DNA of 11,321 nt from Isotricha intestinalis (taxonomy: Eukaryota > Ciliophora > Litostomatea > Vestibuliferida > Isotrichidae): positions 1 to 11,321 of the forward strand of contig JAJJLU010001038.1 of the NCBI GenBank assembly GCA_023807065.1, given 5' to 3'. How positions within the stretch are numbered: the stretch's first letter is position 1; each line of letters begins with the position of its first letter. The position numbers and the translations under genes are program-made. The notes under the pieces were generated by a model. The model made no database searches and was not told the origin of the DNA. It saw only the letters and a list, made by a program, of their open reading frames with translations. Positions 1-7,954 of the stretch are shown here, piece by piece.

Positions 1-42
1 CCCCAATCCCCAATCCCCAATCCCCAATCCCCAATCCCCAAT
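1..42. repeat. Telomere, (CCCCAAT)x6
   Basis: Six perfect tandem copies of CCCCAAT open the window, C-rich strand 5' to 3', as expected for the left end of a linear chromosome whose G-rich strand (ATTGGGG) runs 3' outward. The unit differs from the 6-base CCCCAA of Tetrahymena and the 8-base CCCCAAAA of spirotrichs, but is clearly of the ciliate C4A2 class. The repeat stops abruptly at unique AT-rich sequence, with no degenerate telomere-like zone. I recall this unit from rumen ciliate genomes but cannot verify that here. Confidence 0.93.
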
Positions 43-151
43 ATTTAATAATTATACTTATTAATTTCTTAATGGATAATCTTTTAAATTTTTTTAATTT
101 TATATTAAATAATAAAAAACAATAATTTGTTAAATTTTAAAAAATAATTAG
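43..151. other. Very short subtelomere / lysozyme 3' flank
   Basis: Only 109 bases of AT-rich sequence separate the telomere from the stop codon of the first gene. No subtelomeric repeats, tandem arrays or transposon remnants are visible. This stretch must hold the 3' untranslated region and transcription end of the lysozyme gene, which is read toward the telomere. Confidence 0.8.
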
Positions 152-781
152 TTAATATCCATTAAAATGATTTTCAACAATAATTTTTTCATAATCAACA
201 TAACCATAATCTAAATCAACATCTCCTTCAATTCCATCTATTTTTCCTTTAGAAGAATATTGCCAAATACCATAATCTCCATTAAAATTAGGTTTATCAT
301 TATTAGTCCAATGAGCAATCCAAAGAGGAACTTTATTTTTAATTTCATCATTAAAATAATTTTTAAAAAAATTAACACTGGAATAAATTCCACATAAATA
401 ATTATTTTCTTTTAATATACTACAAAATTTATCTGCAATTTTACTAACATTTTCTTTACCTTGTTTAAATATTTTTTGACTTTCAATATCATAAAAAATA
501 GGAAATTCAAATTTTTTATTTTTTATTATTTCTAAACAAGTTTTTGCTTCTTTTTCAGCTTCTGATTCATTTGTAGCATGAGCATACCAATAAATTCCTA
601 TTGGTATATTTAATTTTTTCGCACTTTCAAAATTATCTTCAAATTTTATGTCTTTTTGACTTATTTCTAATCCATATCCAGCTCTTATTATTACAAATTC
701 AATTTGAGTTTTTACTTTTAACCAATCTATTTCTTTTTGATATTTTGAAACATCTATTCCTTTTATAGGAAAATTTTTCAT
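152..781 (-). CDS. GH25 lysozyme (N-acetylmuramidase)
   Basis: This 209-residue protein is one glycoside hydrolase family 25 domain, which cleaves the beta-1,4 bond between N-acetylmuramic acid and N-acetylglucosamine in bacterial peptidoglycan. Seen in the sequence: the N-terminal GIDVSKYQ motif with Asp10; strand motif FPIFYDIE with Asp98 and Glu100, the acidic pair used in catalysis by family members; and the C-terminal GIWQYSSKGK...GDVDLDY block typical of bacterial members. The domain starts almost at residue 1, and an in-frame TAA lies two codons before the ATG, so no signal peptide is encoded unless a separate upstream exon exists. The lack of a leader leaves delivery to food vacuoles unexplained. 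Length equals a bare GH25 domain, with no cell-wall-binding repeats. The protein resembles Firmicutes enzymes more than animal lysozymes, so transfer from bacteria is likely (inference), although base composition now matches its neighbours. Confidence 0.93.
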   Translation of the reverse strand: MKNFPIKGIDVSKYQKEIDWLKVKTQIEFVIIRAGYGLEISQKDIKFEDNFESAKKLNIPIGIYWYAHATNESEAEKEAKTCLEIIKNKKFEFPIFYDIESQKIFKQGKENVSKIADKFCSILKENNYLCGIYSSVNFFKNYFNDEIKNKVPLWIAHWTNNDKPNFNGDYGIWQYSSKGKIDGIEGDVDLDYGYVDYEKIIVENHFNGY

Positions 782-1120
782 TTTTTATTTTTAATACTAT
801 TTTAAAATTAAAATTATCTTTTTGATATATTTTCATTTTTCTTATTATTTTTTAAGTTAAATATTAAAATATATTACACTTTTTTAAGGATTGAAAACAT
901 ATTTCTTAATAATGTTAAATAAATAAACAAATTACAAAAACCATAATTTAAAATAAAAAGTCATCATTCTTAAATAATTATATATTATTGATAAATAAAT
1001 GAATAAATAATAATAAGAATTATCATAAATAAAGACTGTGTTAATGGTAATATAGTTTATTTAATAAAAAAAAGAATAAAATTTTGTTAATGTTTTTAAA
1101 AAATAAATTCTAAATTTTTT
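782..1120. other. Intergenic: lysozyme upstream / Hsp70 3' flank
   Basis: This holds the promoter side of the lysozyme gene and the 3' end of the Hsp70 gene. The minus-strand continuation after the Hsp70 TGA was read specifically for a missing lid domain, and no charged helical coding sequence was found. Nothing else is recognised; the sequence is AT-rich with short A and T runs. Confidence 0.7.
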
Positions 1121-2626
1121 TCATTGGGCCAAATAATATGATAAATCAATTGTTAATTCTTTATCATTTCCTTTTTCATCAACAACAGAAACACTTAAAA
1201 CACCATTAAGATCAATAAAGAAATTAATCTTAACAATACCAGGTTCAATATTAATAGAACCTAATAATTGATTATTTTTAGCAATTTTATCTTCACCTTG
1301 ATAAATATTCACTTTAACATCATTTCCTACAGCTTTAAATGCTTCTTTTTTTTCAATAGGAATTTTAGTATTTCTTTTAATAAGAGGATCCATACTTCCA
1401 TCTCTTAATTCAACTCCTAAAGTAAATGGAGTAACATCCATAAGAAGAATTTTTTCTAATCCTCCTTCTTCAACTCCTTCTGTGATTGCTCCTTGAATTG
1501 CTGCTCCCATTGATACTATTTTATCAACATCTAGTATTTTATTTTTGTATTCATAAGGTTCTTTCCCAAAATATTCTTTTAAAATTTCTTGTATTTTTGG
1601 TATTCGAGTCGATCCACCAACAAGAACAATTTCATTTATCTTTTCTTTAGTTAAATTTGCATCTTTTAATGCAATTCCTAATATTTCAATTATTTTTGTA
1701 AAGTATTTTTGACATAAATTTTCAAACTCAGATCTTAATATTGTTAGATTAAAATCTATATTATCCATAAAAATTGTAGTTTCATACAGTTTACTCAAGT
1801 TTATTTTTGCTTTTTCACATTCTTTTTTTAATTGAATCAATATTTTCTTATTATTTGAATAATCTTTTCCCTGCTCTTTCAATTTGTTTAGACAAAATTG
1901 AACTAATTCATTATCAAAATCATCACCTCCTAAATGCATATCTCCTCTAGTAGATTTAACATCAAGTAATGTTTCAGAAATATTAAGAATAGTAACATCA
2001 AAAGTTCCTCCTCCTAAATCAAATACTAAAACATTTTGATCATTTTTTAATTTTTTATCTAATCCATAAGCAAGAGCAGCTGCAGTTGGTTCATTAATCA
2101 TTCTTCTAACATTTAATCCTGCTTTTGCAGCTGCTGCTTGAGTTGCTTTTCTTTGAAGATCATTAAAATATGCTGGAACTGTTATTACAGCCTCTGTTAT
2201 TTCTTTATTTAAAAATGATTTTGCAATGTTTTTCATTTCTTCTAACACAAATCCTGATATATCCTCTGGAAAAAAATTTGTTGTTTTTTGTTTGTATAAT
2301 ACTTTAAATGTTGGCTTTCCTGTTTTTTTGTCTTTTTCAGTTGTGAAAGGAAAATATTTTATATCTTCTTGAACTTCTTTATCATTAAAATTTCTTCCTA
2401 TCAATCTTTTTACTCCATATATTGTATTTTCATAATTTTTATGTATATTATTTTTTGCGACATCTCCTACTGTTATTTCATTTTTAGAAAAACTAACCAT
2501 TGATGGTGTTGTATATGCTCCGTTTTTATTTGGAATTACTGTGACTTGATTATTGTTCCATATAGACACACATGAATTTGTTGTTCCTAAATCTATTCCT
2601 AATACTATTTCTCGATCTTCTTCCAT
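1121..2626 (-). CDS. Cytosolic-type Hsp70 chaperone lacking the C-terminal lid
   Basis: This 501-residue protein has a full Hsp70 nucleotide-binding domain: IDLGTTNS at 11-18, the catalytic-type lysine in GVKRLIGR (Lys73), VFDLGGGTFDVTIL at 201-214 and IVLVGGSTRIPKIQ at 333-346. A hydrophobic interdomain linker lies near 402-410 (ILLMDVTP). A beta-sandwich substrate domain follows to about 495. The protein then ends with a short tail, SYYLAQ, and a TGA. Usual Hsp70s are about 640 residues and continue into an alpha-helical lid and, in the cytosol, a terminal EEVD for TPR co-chaperones; both are absent. There is no signal or transit peptide, and motifs such as GDMHLGGDDFDN and the FPEDIS region are of the eukaryotic cytosolic type, so an ATP-driven cytosolic chaperone is expected. 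Without a lid, clients should be released faster (family knowledge). No heat-shock element (inverted nGAAn units) was seen upstream. It could be a functional divergent paralogue or a truncated copy. Confidence 0.92.
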   Translation of the reverse strand: MEEDREIVLGIDLGTTNSCVSIWNNNQVTVIPNKNGAYTTPSMVSFSKNEITVGDVAKNNIHKNYENTIYGVKRLIGRNFNDKEVQEDIKYFPFTTEKDKKTGKPTFKVLYKQKTTNFFPEDISGFVLEEMKNIAKSFLNKEITEAVITVPAYFNDLQRKATQAAAAKAGLNVRRMINEPTAAALAYGLDKKLKNDQNVLVFDLGGGTFDVTILNISETLLDVKSTRGDMHLGGDDFDNELVQFCLNKLKEQGKDYSNNKKILIQLKKECEKAKINLSKLYETTIFMDNIDFNLTILRSEFENLCQKYFTKIIEILGIALKDANLTKEKINEIVLVGGSTRIPKIQEILKEYFGKEPYEYKNKILDVDKIVSMGAAIQGAITEGVEEGGLEKILLMDVTPFTLGVELRDGSMDPLIKRNTKIPIEKKEAFKAVGNDVKVNIYQGEDKIAKNNQLLGSINIEPGIVKINFFIDLNGVLSVSVVDEKGNDKELTIDLSYYLAQ

Positions 2627-2983
2627 TATATTTATTATTTTTATAGTTATAAAAAAAGTAAGGATTTTAATTTAGTTATTTTACTCAAATTATATTTTTA
2701 TTTTTGGATAATATTTGAATTAAATTATTGTTTAATATGTTATTTTTTAAAAATAAATATGATAAAAAAAGGGTCAAATAAATAAAAGAATTTATTTTAT
2801 CATTTTATAAAAAAATTGATTTCATAAATTTAATTAAATTTTTCATTTATAATAATTAATAAATTTATTATTTATATTTATATTTCAATATATTTCTTTT
2901 AAATACAAATGGAATTATTTTAAATAAAAATTTGACATAAATATAAAATAATAAACATACAATATCATTTATAAATCAGCATT
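2627..2983. other. Intergenic: Hsp70 upstream / membrane-protein 3' flank
   Basis: This AT-rich stretch holds the promoter side of the Hsp70 gene and the 3' end of the gene to its right. I looked for alternating GAA/TTC heat-shock elements and found none convincing. No small reading frame, RNA gene or repeat is recognised. Confidence 0.65.
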
Positions 2984-4909
2984 TTATTTTTTAGAAATTA
3001 TTAAATGATTTTGACTATTTGTTTCATTTGATTCTTTATCATCAAATTTATTTTTATTATGTTTAATCATATATTCATATCCTTCTCTTTCTAAAGCAAA
3101 ATCAGCTTCAAAAGAATAAGTATAAGATAAAGCTTTTCTTTGTTCTTCATTGAAAAAATATTTTTCAATTATATTTATTTCATTTTGAGATTTAAGATAA
3201 TGAACTATATCTAATAAAAATTGTATTTCTTTATAATTTGAATGAACTTGTTTAATTGTATAAAAAGTATCTTTTTTACAAACAAAATCAGAACAAAAAC
3301 CAGGAACTTTAATTATTCTTAATTGTGGTTTTGGTATAAAAATATTTTTTTTGAAATTAGTTTTTGAGTTTTCTATTTTTTGATAACTTATATCACTAGA
3401 ATTACTATTATGTTTTTCAATTACAGTTAAATTTGAAATTTTTGTTTTTTCTAATTTTTTAAAACTCACATGACTTTTTCTTTGAATTGGATTTAAATTT
3501 GAAATCTTTGAATCTTGTATATCTTCTATCAAATTATTTTTTGGTTTATTTTTCATTAAAACATTATTTGATTTTCCTCTAAATATTAATGCACTTGTTT
3601 TTTTTGATTCTTTATTTTTTGATAATATATTTTCTACATTTTTCTTTGTTGAATAATTTTCAAGAAAATAATTATTTTTAATTTCTTCAAACGTTTTATC
3701 ATTCTTTGGTTTTGTTGATACATTCTTTGATTGTTTATGTATTAATCTAAATGTTGTATTATTCCCTTCCAAATTACTTGTGTTATAATTAATAGTTTCT
3801 ATATATCCTTTTAAATTATTTTTAGGTAAATTAAATTTTTCTCTTATTTTTTTTAATCTTATTTCACTTTCATCTAAATTAAAAAATTCTAAAATATAAT
3901 TTTTATATAATGTCATTCTAATAATATAAACAGAATATTCACCAATTAATAAAATAATTTTTAACATTCCTCCAACATTAGAAAAAATAGTTTGTATTTT
4001 AATATAAGATCTTTGAAAAATTTCTCTTTCTGAAGAAGCTCTTAAAGTTAAAGATAAAAAATGTTTTGAATTTCTAAAATCAATATCATTTTGAATATAA
4101 TCATATGTAACTAAATTTATTGATTTTTTTTCTTCAAAAAAATAACCTGAATCAGTTGTGATTTGCATTAATTTTAAATATAAAAAAATATCTTCAAAAT
4201 ATTGTATTGAAAATGATTTATATACATTTTTAACATAAGTTCTATATGGATTATAAAATTTAGAAGGTTCAAATGAGTAATCAGTCATAAATATTCCAAT
4301 ATAACCTCCATTTAATAATTCATTTATTTCATTTTCTGGTTTACAATTATTTTTGTTTGTTAAATTTTCACATTTTGAAAAATTAAATTTAATATAATTC
4401 CAATAATCACTCATAAACTCTCCTCTAATATTAATATTATTATTTAAACAATATAAATCTTTTAAAGGTAACTTTTTAAAATGCTCTGGTATTACATCAA
4501 ATTGAAATTCATTACATTTAGTTATATTTAAAGGTTCATTTTCAAAAGTATAAACTCCATTATTTAGTTTTAATCTTGTTTGAAAAGCATTTACATTATA
4601 TATACTTTCATCAATATAATTAGTATAATCTTTTGTTTGTAAACTAAAAATAAATGTAAAATTATTTTTATGTAAATTAATTTCTGGAGGAATTTCATCA
4701 AAATAAGATGATGATTGTATATTTGGTGATTTATGATTAGTCATTTCATTTAAAAAAATTAAGATATAGATTAAAATGATGAATATACACATTAGTGTTA
4801 AAAAAGAACCTATTTGAGTTTGAAAAGTTGCCCTTCCTCTTATAGTAAAGAGAGGAGATATTCCAAAAATATCTATTTGTTTAAAAAATGAATATTGGTC
4901 TTTTGACAT
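2984..4909 (-). CDS. Two-pass membrane protein with long cytosolic tail (unnamed family)
   Basis: The ATG at 4909 gives 641 residues. The open frame extends 13 codons further to a TTG, which is not a likely eukaryotic start. Order: a short N-terminus with IDIFGISPLF; membrane segment about 34-54; a region of about 250 residues, probably lumenal, with four cysteines (132, 154, 180, 189) and several N-glycosylation sequons; a second membrane segment about 308-330 preceded by SNVGGMLK; a low-complexity Asn/Lys/Ser-rich tail; and a conserved-looking end (about 527-612) with VPGFCSDFVCKK and FLLDIVHYLKSQNE. The 'D-F ... TxxGxxLT' N-terminus plus two-pass layout recalls ERGIC/Erv41-Erv46 cargo receptors, but the 300-residue tail does not fit them. 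From memory, ciliates carry many proteins of this layout with an 'IxFLLDxxxxLKxxxExxxIxxxxFxxEQ'-like tail. Function is unknown; an endomembrane or surface location is inferred from the topology. Confidence 0.8.
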   Translation of the reverse strand: MSKDQYSFFKQIDIFGISPLFTIRGRATFQTQIGSFLTLMCIFIILIYILIFLNEMTNHKSPNIQSSSYFDEIPPEINLHKNNFTFIFSLQTKDYTNYIDESIYNVNAFQTRLKLNNGVYTFENEPLNITKCNEFQFDVIPEHFKKLPLKDLYCLNNNINIRGEFMSDYWNYIKFNFSKCENLTNKNNCKPENEINELLNGGYIGIFMTDYSFEPSKFYNPYRTYVKNVYKSFSIQYFEDIFLYLKLMQITTDSGYFFEEKKSINLVTYDYIQNDIDFRNSKHFLSLTLRASSEREIFQRSYIKIQTIFSNVGGMLKIILLIGEYSVYIIRMTLYKNYILEFFNLDESEIRLKKIREKFNLPKNNLKGYIETINYNTSNLEGNNTTFRLIHKQSKNVSTKPKNDKTFEEIKNNYFLENYSTKKNVENILSKNKESKKTSALIFRGKSNNVLMKNKPKNNLIEDIQDSKISNLNPIQRKSHVSFKKLEKTKISNLTVIEKHNSNSSDISYQKIENSKTNFKKNIFIPKPQLRIIKVPGFCSDFVCKKDTFYTIKQVHSNYKEIQFLLDIVHYLKSQNEINIIEKYFFNEEQRKALSYTYSFEADFALEREGYEYMIKHNKNKFDDKESNETNSQNHLIISKK

Positions 4910-5243
4910 TAAATTAGTTAATATTATTTTTTTTTCTTTTCTTTTCAAAAATAAATTTTAAATTGATGTTAATATATTTTATTCAATCTTTATTAATAGG
5001 AAAAAAAATAAAAATGTTTTAAAATATTTTTGGGAAAATTATGATATTACTTTTTTATAAAAGTAAATAATATTTAAAAAGAAAATTATTAATTTTAAAT
5101 TAATAATATTATTAAATTAAAACTTATTTTAATTTACATTAAATAAATATTCCCTTAAAAACTTATAAAAAAATATTAAAATATTTAAAAATTAATACAT
5201 ATTTATAAAAAAATAAAAATTAGGTGACCAAAAAAATTTACAG
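4910..5243. other. Intergenic, upstream of the membrane-protein gene
   Basis: This is extremely AT-rich sequence between the start of the membrane-protein gene and the end of the gene relic to the right. It should hold the promoter of the former. No coding, RNA gene or repeat structure is recognised beyond A and T runs. Confidence 0.6.
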
Positions 5244-5942
5244 TCAATTATTATCATTTACTTCTTCATCATCTGAAAAAGCATTAGATTTTGACAAACA
5301 GATTCATTTAAATAAAATTTATTACATTCTTCTTCAAATATATTCTTTTATGTTTTTTTTGAATTAAATAAGTTTTGCAATTAATTTCCCTCAATAATAT
5401 TTTTGAATTTTTTCCATCAAATAAAAAATAAATTAAAATTATATATAATTTTAAATTTTCTTCTTTACTTGAAATATAAGTAACAGGAATAATTCCTATT
5501 CCATTAATGAAAATAATTAAATCTTTAGGTAATTTATTTAATTGACTTTTTATAAAGTTAATAATAATAGTAATTTGGTCTTTAAGATTTTGAAATAATT
5601 TTTCTATTTATATAATAAAAATTTATTCAATATAATTTTAATTGAATTGATAAACAAAATACCCCACGAATATATAATATTTTTTTAATGTTTGATAAAT
5701 TGTTTTAAATGAATTAATATTGATTCAGCTTTGAAATTATTTTTATTGAATATGCATTTATTTTTAGGTAATTTATATTTGTTGATTCAGTAAATTTAAT
5801 GAAGTTCTATATGATAAATTTAGGAAGTTTATTTACTGAAAAAAACGCAAATTCATTTAAACAAGAAGAATTTGTTGATATAATAAAGTATTAAAAGATA
5901 TTAGAACAAAATAAATCTTTTTGATTTTTCAATTAAATACAT
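5244..5942 (-). pseudogene. Decayed or intron-rich gene, family unrecognised
   Basis: Protein-like sequence runs along the minus strand in changing frames. A possible ATG lies at 5942. Coding-like pieces are 5878-5810 (includes CLNEFAFFSVNKLPKFII), 5806-5717 (NFIKFTESTNINYLK...), 5721-5641, and a 99-codon open frame at 5607-5311 (includes FIKSQLNKLPKDLIIFING). The last pieces are 5347-5296 and an acidic end SDDEEVNDNN with TGA at 5244. Three GT-AG stretches could be introns: 5836-5807 (30 bases), 5667-5604 (64) and 5295-5273 (23). The 64- and 23-base ones join pieces in frame. They do not remove two TAAs at 5716-5714 and 5707-5705, nor the frame change near 5350, so decay is favoured over an active gene. 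No domain was recognised. The strand assignment rests on the continuity of the pieces; the plus strand gives only one comparable piece. Confidence 0.5.
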
Positions 5943-6297
5943 TTATAATTTTTAAAAATTTTTTAATTAATTTTAATTAAAATTTTTAGCAGTAATATAG
6001 TATTTATTAATAAAGAAATTAATTTAATTTTTTTTATAATGAAATTATTTTTTCATAATGTATTTAAAAGATGAAATATAAAGAAAACATGTTATAATAC
6101 TTACGTTCTAATTTTAAGTTAAAGATATAAATAAAAAAATAAATGAAATTAATAACTATATGAAAGTGAAATTTAATGAAACTTTTTTTAAACAATAAAT
6201 AAAAAAAATTAATTTTCAATTGCAAATACTCCTACATTCCATTGAAAAAAAAACAATTATTAATAATTATTCTTTTTTTAAATTCCAGAAAAAAAAA
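5943..6297. other. Intergenic, upstream of the sorting nexin gene
   Basis: This AT-rich stretch should contain the sorting nexin promoter and 5' untranslated region. The sequence TTCCAG, a plausible 3' splice site, lies just before the A-run and ATG at 6298, so a 5' leader intron is possible but unproven. On the minus strand, GTAAGTAT at 6104-6097 is a perfect donor-like sequence, perhaps linked to the gene relic to the left. No other features were found. Confidence 0.5.
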
Positions 6298-7881
6298 ATG
6301 AAAGAATCTGATTCATCTCTTTCAAATTCTTTAAATATAAATCCAGATATAATAGAAAAGCAAAATTTAATAAAATCTAATATAATAGATAAAAATTATG
6401 ATAAAAACTTATTTTTCTCATTTTGCATGAATAAACAAGGAAGTAAAGGTGATGACTTATCAAATTGGACAATTGAAGAATTAAAAGAAGCAATAAATAA
6501 TTTTATAAAAGAACAAAATGATAAAGTTATATTACAAAATTTAAAAGAAAATGAAAATAAAAACATAGAAAATACTATAAATTTAGATATAGAAAATATA
6601 CCAATTCCAAAAAAAGAAAATAATAATATTCCTCAAAATATACAAGAAATAAAATGTAAATTATTAGAAAAAAGTGTATTAAATGATAAAGATATAAAAA
6701 TAACAATTAGAAATCCTATACAAGTTGAAACAGGATTTTTTTCAAGTAATTATACTTTATATGAAATTTATACAGAAATAAATCCAGATTCAAATTGGAC
6801 TGTTCAAAGAAGATATTCTGATTTTATTTGGTTAAGACAAACTTTAAAAAATTATTTTCCAAAATATTTTATTCCTCCAATTCCAGGAAAAAAAATAGGT
6901 TATAGAAGATTTGATACAGATTTTATTGATAAAAGAATGCATTTTTTAAATGAATTTTTAAATAATTTAGTTTCAAATGAAAATTTTAAAGCTTCTGACA
7001 TTTTAGTTTCTTTTTTGTATGTTTATAATAGAGATCAATTTGAAAATAAAATGATTGAATTGTCAAGTCATATTCCTTCTGAATATATTGAAGATGTTAG
7101 AACTATTAATGGAAAATTATATATAAGTTTAAATGATAATAATAGTGATAAATATTTTAATAATATAAAAAATTATTTGAATATACAAGAACAATTACTT
7201 GATAGATTAAATTATAATTTAAGAGCTTTTTATAATAAAATAAATGAAGCTGTTAATAATTTAGAAGATATTCAAAAAGATTTTGAATTACTTAATTCAC
7301 TTAATAATAAAGTTAATATTAAAGAAGAAATTATTCAAACTTATGGAAAATTAAGTATTTTTTTTAAAAATTGGAAAAGAATATTATTTAATAAAAATGA
7401 ATTAATAAAAACTCATATTAAAGATTTTTTTTATTATGTAAAAATGGAAGGAAATTCATATAAAGAATTAATAGAAAGTAGAGAAGAAATTAAAAATAAA
7501 TATATATATGAAAACAATAAATTAAATAATAAAAAAGAAAAATTATGGTCATTAATGGATATAACTAAATGGGAAATAACAGAAGATATTGAAAATATTG
7601 ATAGAGTTTCATTAATGAATGATAAAATTTATGCTTTTTCAAAAATGTGTACTCAAGAAACCAAAATTTTTGAAAATTTAAGAAAACAATTTGGTTATTG
7701 TAATAAATGTTCAGTTGATGAATTTAAAAAATTAATTAATAGATATCGTGAAACTTTTATAAATAATTTAAAAAATTTTTCAGAAAAATTATATCCAAAT
7801 TTAGGTGATGAATTTAATATTTGGTCTATTATTGCTTCAATTGATAATAAAAAAATTGAAGAAATAAAAAAAATAAAATAA
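6298..7881 (+). CDS. Sorting nexin, PX-BAR type
   Basis: The ATG at 6298, behind nine A residues, gives 527 residues. The frame is open 26 codons further to a TTG, which was not used. A variable Asn/Lys-rich N-terminus contains LSNWTIEELKEAINNFI (about 54-70). A PX domain spans about 131-241: RRYSDFIWLR at 171-180 holds the Arg that contacts the 3-phosphate of phosphatidylinositol 3-phosphate, PPIPGKK at 193-199 is the proline-rich membrane loop, and DKRMHFLNEFL follows at 211-221. The rest (about 297-525) is a long charged helical region of the size and pattern of a BAR domain, which dimerises and bends membranes. The set matches the SNX1/2/4/7/8/30 class acting on early endosomes and tubular recycling; the exact paralogue cannot be told from sequence alone. 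In a phagotroph it probably serves recovery of membrane from endosomes or food vacuoles (inference). The next gene starts 73 bases downstream. Confidence 0.9.
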   Translation: MKESDSSLSNSLNINPDIIEKQNLIKSNIIDKNYDKNLFFSFCMNKQGSKGDDLSNWTIEELKEAINNFIKEQNDKVILQNLKENENKNIENTINLDIENIPIPKKENNNIPQNIQEIKCKLLEKSVLNDKDIKITIRNPIQVETGFFSSNYTLYEIYTEINPDSNWTVQRRYSDFIWLRQTLKNYFPKYFIPPIPGKKIGYRRFDTDFIDKRMHFLNEFLNNLVSNENFKASDILVSFLYVYNRDQFENKMIELSSHIPSEYIEDVRTINGKLYISLNDNNSDKYFNNIKNYLNIQEQLLDRLNYNLRAFYNKINEAVNNLEDIQKDFELLNSLNNKVNIKEEIIQTYGKLSIFFKNWKRILFNKNELIKTHIKDFFYYVKMEGNSYKELIESREEIKNKYIYENNKLNNKKEKLWSLMDITKWEITEDIENIDRVSLMNDKIYAFSKMCTQETKIFENLRKQFGYCNKCSVDEFKKLINRYRETFINNLKNFSEKLYPNLGDEFNIWSIIASIDNKKIEEIKKIK

Positions 7882-7954
7882 TTTATTCAACATTATTTTT
7901 ATATTTTAAAGATTTATTAAATTTAAAATTCAAAAAAAAAATAAAAAAACAATA
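7882..7954. promoter_or_regulatory. Compact intergenic spacer, 73 bases
   Basis: This A/T-only-like spacer must hold both the 3' end of the sorting nexin transcript and the promoter and leader of the RING-kelch gene. No motif was recognised. The ATG at 7955 is preceded by AATA, the A-rich start context shared by the other genes. Confidence 0.5.

Noticed and set aside
1..42. CRISPR-like or satellite repeat
   Set aside because: The repeat is a perfect 7-base tandem without spacers at the very end of the sequence and of the ciliate telomere type.
1061..1123. Hsp70 continuing through the TGA as Trp
   Set aside because: The readthrough adds about 18 residues of Phe/Lys/Tyr-rich sequence to the next TAA, unlike an Hsp70 lid, and no other gene here needs TGA as a sense codon.
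2627..2983. Heat-shock elements upstream of Hsp70
   Set aside because: I looked for three or more alternating GAA/TTC units at 5-base spacing; only scattered single units expected in AT-rich DNA were found.
4910..4948. 13-codon N-terminal extension of the two-pass membrane protein
   Set aside because: It would begin at TTG, with an in-frame TAA four codons upstream and no ATG between.
5768..5889. Plus-strand coding-like piece (NLGSLFTEKNANSFKQEEF)
   Set aside because: It overlaps better-supported minus-strand pieces that continue for 600 bases in one orientation. The plus piece is short, bounded by stops and isolated.
6220..6297. 26-codon N-terminal extension of the sorting nexin
   Set aside because: It would begin at TTG, which is not a likely start in a eukaryote. 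The ATG at 6298 has a strong A-rich context.
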